Part shown: one piece after another, positions 58,828 through 64,000 of the stretch
Numbering within the stretch: the first letter of the stretch is position 1
Layout: every line of letters starts with the position of its first letter
Source of the DNA: Macropodus opercularis
Lineage: Eukaryota > Chordata > Actinopteri > Anabantiformes > Osphronemidae
Length of the DNA: 64,000 bases
NCBI GenBank assembly: GCA_030770545.1
Contig: CM061102.1
Span: 12,392,501 to 12,456,500, forward strand
Direction: 5' to 3'
Position numbers and translations under genes: made by a program
Notes under the pieces: generated by a model
What the model saw: the letters and a program-made list of their open reading frames with translations, nothing else
What the model was told of the DNA's origin: nothing
The model's database searches: none

Positions 58828-61800
58828 CTGAAAGGGCACAAGCGCAATCAACCGTTACATGTGAAAGGTCAACAGGAAATGTGAGAGCAATACTGTCAAA
58901 TAGCGGAGAAATCATAGAAGTAGTTATAGCGGACTCACTGGGTCTTAGAGCAGGCAGGGAGCAATGTTGGTCCAGCCAGGACAGGGTGGATTGACACAGG
59001 TCCTCAGCGCTGGCAGTGGACACCATTCCATTATAGGACTCAAACAGTGGCTCAATGATAATACTAAACTATAGATGAGCTGAGGAAAGCAGCCTTCATG
59101 ACGACTGTATATTTTAAATGCAATACACACAATGAAATAAAGGAATATATCCATAAATTCACTGTTTAGACTTCAGTGGTACAAAAGAATACAGCATATA
59201 GCAATATACTAATTCTTATTATTGGAATATTAATTTTGGTCCTTAATGGTAAAGTGGTTAAAAAATAAAATATGAAGTATGAGCAAACTAATTAAAAAAA
59301 TCACTAAAGCCTCCTCAGATCCATGTAAAATTGTGTTTTTCATTAAGAATATCACAGTAACGGATAAAGATCAAATTTGAGTTTCTAGAGGAACTGTAGA
59401 AAATATCTTCATAGTCACGGAGTGCAAACATCCTCAAGGTGTTTTTGTGCAACATATAAATTTGATAAGATCCCACTTTAATCTTCTTGCGTTGCCTGCA
59501 GATAAAGGCAGCAGAAATGGATTATGTGATCATTAAGGACTCGTGGGGTTATGGGTAAAATTAACTAAACTAGACACAACTTTCATCTGCCTGATATCAC
59601 CATGATGCCCCAGATGGATAATGTGCTTTTATCAATTAAAACTACTGTGTTAAACTGTCTGTAAAGTCTGTCAACGGCCTAGTTTGTAATGTAACTGTTT
59701 CCAGAAATGCTTCTTTTTCTGTATCTGTCAGATAAGCTTTTGGTTTTTTGTGTAATTAGTTCATTCGTGTTGACTGAATAAGTCCACAGACGTCTGTGCT
59801 GATGATTTGCTTTAATAAAAGGATACGATCCAGAACTTCCAGTTTTGCAAAGTCTGTACTTGGACGTATTCTCTGAACTTCTGCCTCATGTGATCGAAGC
59901 GCTGCCGTGTGATGGGCACACCAGTGGCTGGTAGCTGCTGCTGGCAGGCGCTGCACAGACAGACAGACAAAAAAAATAACAAAGTAGCTGGTAACCTGGT
60001 CCTGGTGGGAATGCAGCCACAGTCTGCACATGTAGGGTCTAGTTAAAGTTCTCACTTGATGGCAGAGTTGAGCAGCTGGATCTCCTCTCTGAGTCTCTGA
60101 ACCTCCTCGTGCAGCTGAGTTCTCTCCTGCTGCATCTTACTGATGTACTCAGCCGTTTTCTGCAGTGTGGTGGCTTTGCTGATCTGTGCCAGCAGACCAT
60201 AGATTAGCATAAGGATTATTTACAGATTACTGTGGTTACATCCCTAATAGCATCATGTTACGTTATTTACACATCATACAATTGCACATTTGAAGTGCGC
60301 ATCAGCTAAACGTGTGAGTGATTTCCTCTGCCTTCACATCTGTTGACGGTACCTTTATGCTTGGCTGTGAGCTGAGTGTTGTCACAAGGTTATGCAAAGT
60401 GTCAAATCCCAGTTTGATGTTGAAACGCCGCTTCTGTTCTGCCGAGATGTGAGTTACCCTCCTGGTCTGTGTTTGCTGCAGAAACAGTTCGGCGACATAT
60501 TACACCGCAAGTGCAAAAGTGTATTTAAAATAATAAATGCTATAAAAGCGCGGTGTGTCTACGCGTACATAAATAAGACCACACACCGTACCTTACTGGA
60601 TTCTATCTTTGCTTGTCCAGAGAAGCCTCTGTGTGGGGACTCTGGGTTGGACGCTTTGTCTAAAGGCTGTGGTGGAGATGTTTGGCCTGCAGGTCTCGGA
60701 AAATGAGCTAAAATAAGAAAAGAACACATAACATAAGAAAAATATTCTCAGTCATTCTTATACGTCACATTGTCATCTACACCACCACCAAAATCAAACA
60801 GTAACTTTTTATCTGAGCTCTCTCATTTTATTACTGATATTGTTGTTTAGTGCAATAAAGTTTTTAACTTTCATATAGATGGTGATAGCAATACTCCGGC
60901 TGGCAAATTAGTTTATTGGTGTAACTGAGGGTTTAAATCTCGTGGAATCTTTTTATTTTTATTGAACATTGATCTTGTGGGGGACACTTGAAATCAAGGA
61001 TAATGTCTCTGATCTACTGCCCTTCACACACAATAGATCAATATATCACTAATGTCAATGTTCTGTAAACGTTTTTTCCTGTGAGATGTGAGGCGTGTTT
61101 GGCTTCAGTATTTAGAAGCGATGAGGACCTACCAGTCAGGCTGCTTCTGTCCATGCCGTACAGCTGGACCGGAGACAGTTTCTCCGTTTTGGGGACGAGG
61201 AGGGTTGTGCTACCGTGTGTGGAGCTGTGACTGAGCAGGGAAGTCAAGCCGCTGGTGCTGGGTCCACTGTGAGTCAAAACTGGAACAGCTGCAGGCCATC
61301 CAGCGCCATGCTGCAGCTGAGATGAAGCTCCCCCAACATGTGTGTTGCCGCTTGACTGTTACAAAACACAAACACTCAGGTTTCATTTCTTTGTCTGCCG
61401 TAGGTGTAGAATACATGACATTGTTTCCAGGGTTTTACATTTAGTATATTGTCCATGACTTATCAAGCAAATAAAGGGTAAAGAGGTCTGAGCATCACTT
61501 TTGAATCGCAGGCCAATTGGCTGGAAGCTCAGCCTCACCCTTACATACCAAGACCAGATAATGGATGGATGGTTGGGGCTACAGCATTTGTTTAGCATAA
61601 AGACTAACAAGGGCAAACAGCTAATGAGTGTACGTTAATATTTACCAAACAGATATGACAGTGGTGGGAATAATTACTTATTTACATAATTAATTGTTAA
61701 AGAGATGCTTTGCCAAGTCAACTACTGTACAACCAAATCCAGCTGCATGTTTAAAGCAGACGAATTATAACATTATGGCTGAGTTGTTTAAATATCAAGA

Positions 61801-62927
61801 CTATTTTTGGCCAAGTCCAATTTTTCTGCAGTATTACAGCTAAGTGACTCCAGAACATCTTTTTTTCCCGTCCATGAAATGCCATCAGTTACTGCACTAA
61901 CAGGTCAGCTCACCGAGGAGCTGGAAGAGGATGACCTTTGACCTTTGGTTGTCACCAGAGAAGCATCAAATCCCACTGGTGGTTTCCCTAATGGACGGAT
62001 GGGAAGAGTTATTTTCTTTTCTGACAGAAATACAAAATCCACAGAAACCTGGAAAGGGCAAAGAACTGACTCACGTTCACAAGTGCTGGAAGAAAGCAGT
62101 TTAGCCAGGCAGCTGCTGGGTGTTGGGTCAGTAGCGCCAGATGAAGCCACAGTAGGTCCAACTGTCCTTACTCCTCCAGTTTTTTGCTTGTGCTTCCCCC
62201 TGACCCCTGCGACAGCCACCTGCTCTGGGACTGAGAAGCAGTGGGCTGCAGTGACAGAGGGCATCGACGGATGGACCGGGTCAGCCACAGCAGATGGGTA
62301 AGTGAGAGGATCGTACGGTGTCTGGGGATACGTGTCCCTTGTGTGAGCGTAGCCGTGAGCCTGGAGAGCAGAGCCCGGCGCCCCCGCTGTGGAGGCGGTG
62401 TGAGTAATGACAGTGGAGGTCACGTTGGTTGTTGCATAGTAACCAAACTTTTGGCACAGAGATGGGTATAAAGACGGAACGTTTGAAGGGGTCGGCTGCT
62501 CGGTGCCGCTGGTGAACGCTACGGAAACGGGTGGGTCAGAGAAGGTCTGAGGATCATATGGCATGGCTGCTGACAGGACGCTGGATGCGTGGTATTCGCT
62601 GCAGTCTTGGCCTGGGCTGGTCTGCTCTGTCTGGGTGTTAGAAGACGAGGGCTCAGGAAGATTGTTGCACGACAAAGTGGTCTAGGGGGAAAAAAAATCA
62701 GTTTATGTGTAAATCTGTTATATTTCTGCAGCAAAGCATCTCGAAAGCTGCATGGAGTGTGAACAGAGGTAGTACCTGAGCCAGCTGGGTGTTGATGAGA
62801 AGCTGAGGCATCGTCACCACGGGGAAAGCAACTGGACCTAGCGCTGTGCTGGAGGAGCCCTCAAAGTAGTCACAGTCAGCAAAACCGGCCTGCTCGTTGG
62901 ACTGGGCCCTGTAGCTCATGAAGATGT
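58664..62927 (-). CDS. mlxipl: ChREBP / MLX-interacting protein-like, 3' part (9 exons)
   Basis: Glucose-responsive bHLH-leucine zipper activator that pairs with MLX on carbohydrate response elements to turn on glycolytic and lipogenic genes. Nine minus-strand exons join in frame: 62927-62776, 62681-61914, 61355-61133, 60707-60592, 60475-60353, 60183-60056, 59950-59827, 59068-58939, 58827-58664 (642 codons with stop). Basic region THISAEQKRRFNIKLGFDTL, then helix 2 and zipper (SKATTLQKTAEYISKMQQER). The C-terminal dimerisation/localisation domain follows: CQQQLPATGVPITRQRF, NWKFWIFSIII, PLFESYNGMVSTAS, SWLDQHCSLPALRP, TAILTDP. VTEGTL near the end and VPKTEKLSP match MLXIPL rather than MLXIP, and synteny agrees. 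A 15-residue tail follows where mammals end. The N-terminal Mondo conserved regions (glucose-sensing module, 14-3-3 site) are not in the window. Confidence 0.9.
58939..59068 (-). CDS. mlxipl: mlxipl exon, C-terminal domain
   Basis: 130 bp, phase 0 to 1, acceptor CATCTATAG, donor GTGAGT. Codes FSIIIEPLFESYNGMVSTAS, then AEDLCQSTLSWLDQHCSLPA and LRP. Glu replaces the conserved Arg in IRPLFES. Confidence 0.94.
59069..59826 (-). other. mlxipl: mlxipl intron
   Basis: 758 bp, AT-rich. No notable feature. Confidence 0.8.
59827..59950 (-). CDS. mlxipl: mlxipl exon, start of C-terminal domain
   Basis: 124 bp, phase 2 to 0, acceptor CTGTCTGTGCAG, donor GTATCC (weaker). Codes ACQQQLPATGVPITRQRFDH, then MRQKFREYVQVQTLQNWKFW and I. 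The mammalian MFDEYVRTRTL is REYVQVQTL here. Confidence 0.94.
60056..60183 (-). CDS. mlxipl: mlxipl exon with helix 2 and leucine zipper
   Basis: 128 bp, phase 0 to 2, acceptor TGGCACAG, donor GTGAGA. Codes ISKATTLQKTAEYISKMQQE, then RTQLHEEVQRLREEIQLLNS and AI. Confidence 0.95.
60353..60475 (-). CDS. mlxipl: mlxipl exon with bHLH basic region and helix 1
   Basis: 123 bp, phase 0 to 0, acceptor GTTTCTGCAG, donor GTACCG. Codes QTQTRRVTHISAEQKRRF, then NIKLGFDTLHNLVTTLSSQ and PSIK: basic region, helix 1 and loop. Near-identical to mammals. Confidence 0.95.
60592..60707 (-). CDS. mlxipl: mlxipl exon before the bHLH
   Basis: 116 bp, phase 1 to 0, acceptor TATTTTAG, donor GTACGG. Codes HFPRPAGQTSPPQPLDKASN, then PESPHRGFSGQAKIESSK, a linker ahead of the DNA-binding domain. 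Confidence 0.82.
60708..61132 (-). other. mlxipl: mlxipl intron
   Basis: 425 bp, AT-rich. No notable feature. Confidence 0.8.
61133..61355 (-). CDS. mlxipl: mlxipl exon
   Basis: 223 bp, phase 0 to 1, acceptor TTTTGTAACAG, donor GTAGGT. Codes SSGNTHVGGASSQLQHGAGW onward through LLVPKTEKLSPVQLYGMDRS, the latter matching mammalian VVPKAERLSP. A later acceptor (TGACTCACAG) inside the exon could give a shorter form, but in a different phase. Confidence 0.8.
61356..61913 (-). other. mlxipl: mlxipl intron
   Basis: 558 bp, AT-rich. No notable feature. Confidence 0.75.
61914..62681 (-). CDS. mlxipl: mlxipl large Pro/Ser/Thr-rich exon
   Basis: 768 bp, phase 0 to 0, acceptor TTTCCCCCTAG, donor GTGAGC. 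Codes 256 residues of low-complexity transactivation region; SSCLAKLLSSS matches the mammalian NPCLTQLLTAA segment. An internal GT-AG segment of 54 nt (62,074-62,021) can be removed in frame, so this may be two exons with a tiny intron. Confidence 0.8.
62776..62927 (-). CDS. mlxipl: mlxipl exon (first seen in window)
   Basis: 152 bp, phase 1 to 0, acceptor TTTGTCAG, donor GTACTA. Codes DIFMSYRAQSNEQAGFADCD, then YFEGSSSTALGPVAFPVV and TMPQLLINTQLAQ. The position matches the mammalian stretch after LDDFMDISDFF, though conservation is low. The upstream exon was not found. Confidence 0.75.
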
Positions 62928-63372
62928 CTGACAAAGACAAACACTCGCTGTTAATCAAACTGTTAGAGATAAGGAAACTTTACGAACAGACACAGCTGGA
63001 GAGGTAGGAGCAGAAACCTCAAATCTAATCTCAAACTTTTATCCTCTGCTGAAAATGTACAGTTAGTTATCAAAAAACAGTGATGAAATGATAAATGATA
63101 AAAGATGATGATAAACAAGCATCCGCCCTCGTTTCTATTCAAGTGTCTTCAGCTCTTCGAAGAGTTAGAGCTTCAAACTCTAACATCATGTATACATGTA
63201 TATTTGTGTACAAGACAAACATTTTATATATTGTGACTCACAAAGAAATGTGCTTTATGTAAATAACATTTATGGTAACGTCTCTGACAGATACTCAGTG
63301 AACCTTGTGACCAAAAGAAAGGCAGCCAGCTGATCCCTGGAGCACTGTTGATGCTGTGTCCTGAAGGATCAG

Positions 63373-63410
<38 letters not shown>

Positions 63411-64000
63411 CAGTGGGCGGTTCGTCGGTTACACAGACTGACTTGTAGCCAGGTTTCTGCTGGGTTGCTTCACTTGAAGTGGCATAAAGGCCAAGGCAAC
63501 CGCTGCCATAATCCCCCTGAGCAAGAACAACCTGCTTCCTCTCTGCAGTGCGAAGCTCCTCCGCTGGCTGTACTGTATGCTTGCTGTGGGCTACCTGGTT
63601 GTTCTCAAGAGGCCAAAGAGGTCTAGCTGAGTGCCTCTCACCCTCTAAAGAGCACATCAGCTCATAAAAGTCGTGAATCAGGCGAGGCAAGATCGAATAG
63701 AATACAATAAAGAAAACAAACGTTTGGTCAATAAGACTGTTGCTCAACATTTTATGACAGGGTCAATAAACTAAACTTTCCTAGGCACAAACTTGGTGAA
63801 ACATAAAAAGCCAAGATTTTATGAGCGTTTTATGGAAATGTATCAGATAAACCTGGGAGCACAAAGTAAACACAACCAGAATGGCAGACAAACACTCTAC
63901 AGGCAACATGCCCTAAAATGAATCACTATCCAAGACGTTGTACGGTTCCTAACGTTTAGATTTAGGTATCAAACAATATGCTTTGAGTATAAAATGTTAT
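62928..64000 (-). other. mlxipl: mlxipl upstream intron (incomplete)
   Basis: No exon recognised. Contains the CA array at 63,373-63,409. A 151-codon minus-strand open frame (63,750-63,295) runs through the TG repeat and shows no similarity to the Mondo family, so it is taken as intronic. Confidence 0.6.
63373..63409. repeat. (CA)n microsatellite
   Basis: About 18 CA units in the mlxipl intron. Confidence 0.97.

Noticed and set aside
63295..63750. 151-codon minus-strand frame as a further mlxipl exon
   Set aside because: Includes a translated TG microsatellite (CVCVCVCV) and lacks the expected LDDFMDISDFF-type sequence; no convincing splice pair in the right phase.

Overview
The window is nuclear DNA from a vertebrate, almost certainly a ray-finned (teleost) fish. 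It has spliced genes with GT-AG introns, many CA/TG microsatellites, short fish-type hairpin repeats and mostly compact introns. Four protein-coding genes can be read by homology and by joining splice sites in frame: ywhag (14-3-3 gamma, last exon, + strand), hspb1 (HSP27-type small heat-shock protein, - strand), srrm3 (neuronal microexon splicing regulator, - strand) and mlxipl (ChREBP-type bHLH-zipper factor, - strand, 3' part only). The order and orientation ywhag / hspb1 / srrm3 match the human SRRM3-HSPB1-YWHAG block, and MLXIPL lies in the same human region (7q11.23). I see no bacterial-type feature, virus, tRNA, rRNA or CRISPR array.

Layout. Bases 1-659 hold the last coding exon of ywhag; its 3' UTR and repeat-bearing intergenic DNA run to about 7.1 kb. 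hspb1 (3 exons, complete, 203 aa) occupies 7.62-9.52 kb on the minus strand, with a TATA box and a heat-shock element just upstream. srrm3 takes up most of the window: a probable 3' UTR at about 10.95-12.79 kb, thirteen coding exons between 12,786 and 33,197, a first intron of about 24.5 kb, and a probable non-coding first exon in a CpG-rich region ending at 57,720. The joined exons give an uninterrupted 641-residue protein with a cwf21 domain near the N-terminus, long Arg/Ser- and Lys-rich tracts, and the C-terminal eMIC module. After a short intergenic stretch (about 58.1-58.6 kb), mlxipl runs from its stop at 58,664 to an exon at 62,927; nine exons give 642 codons including the stop and carry the bHLH-zipper and C-terminal dimerisation domain. 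Its 5' exons lie beyond the right edge or were not recognised.

The genes do not form one pathway. ywhag binds phosphoproteins, hspb1 is a stress-induced chaperone, srrm3 drives inclusion of microexons in neurons and photoreceptors, and mlxipl is a glucose-responsive transcription factor. ChREBP activity is known to be restrained by 14-3-3 binding, so the neighbourhood of mlxipl and ywhag is curious, but no linkage is implied.

The observations most worth checking are: (i) a possible unannotated 78-nt in-frame exon in srrm3 at 18.6-18.7 kb, followed closely by a strong three-helix structure; (ii) an HSPB1 protein with no cysteine, the usual dimer-interface cysteine being serine; (iii) a run of srrm3 exons all in the same phase, so any can be skipped in frame; (iv) a 68-nt near-perfect hairpin between srrm3 and mlxipl; (v) a 54-nt in-frame GT-AG segment inside the large mlxipl exon; and (vi) a CTCF-like motif at the srrm3 promoter edge.
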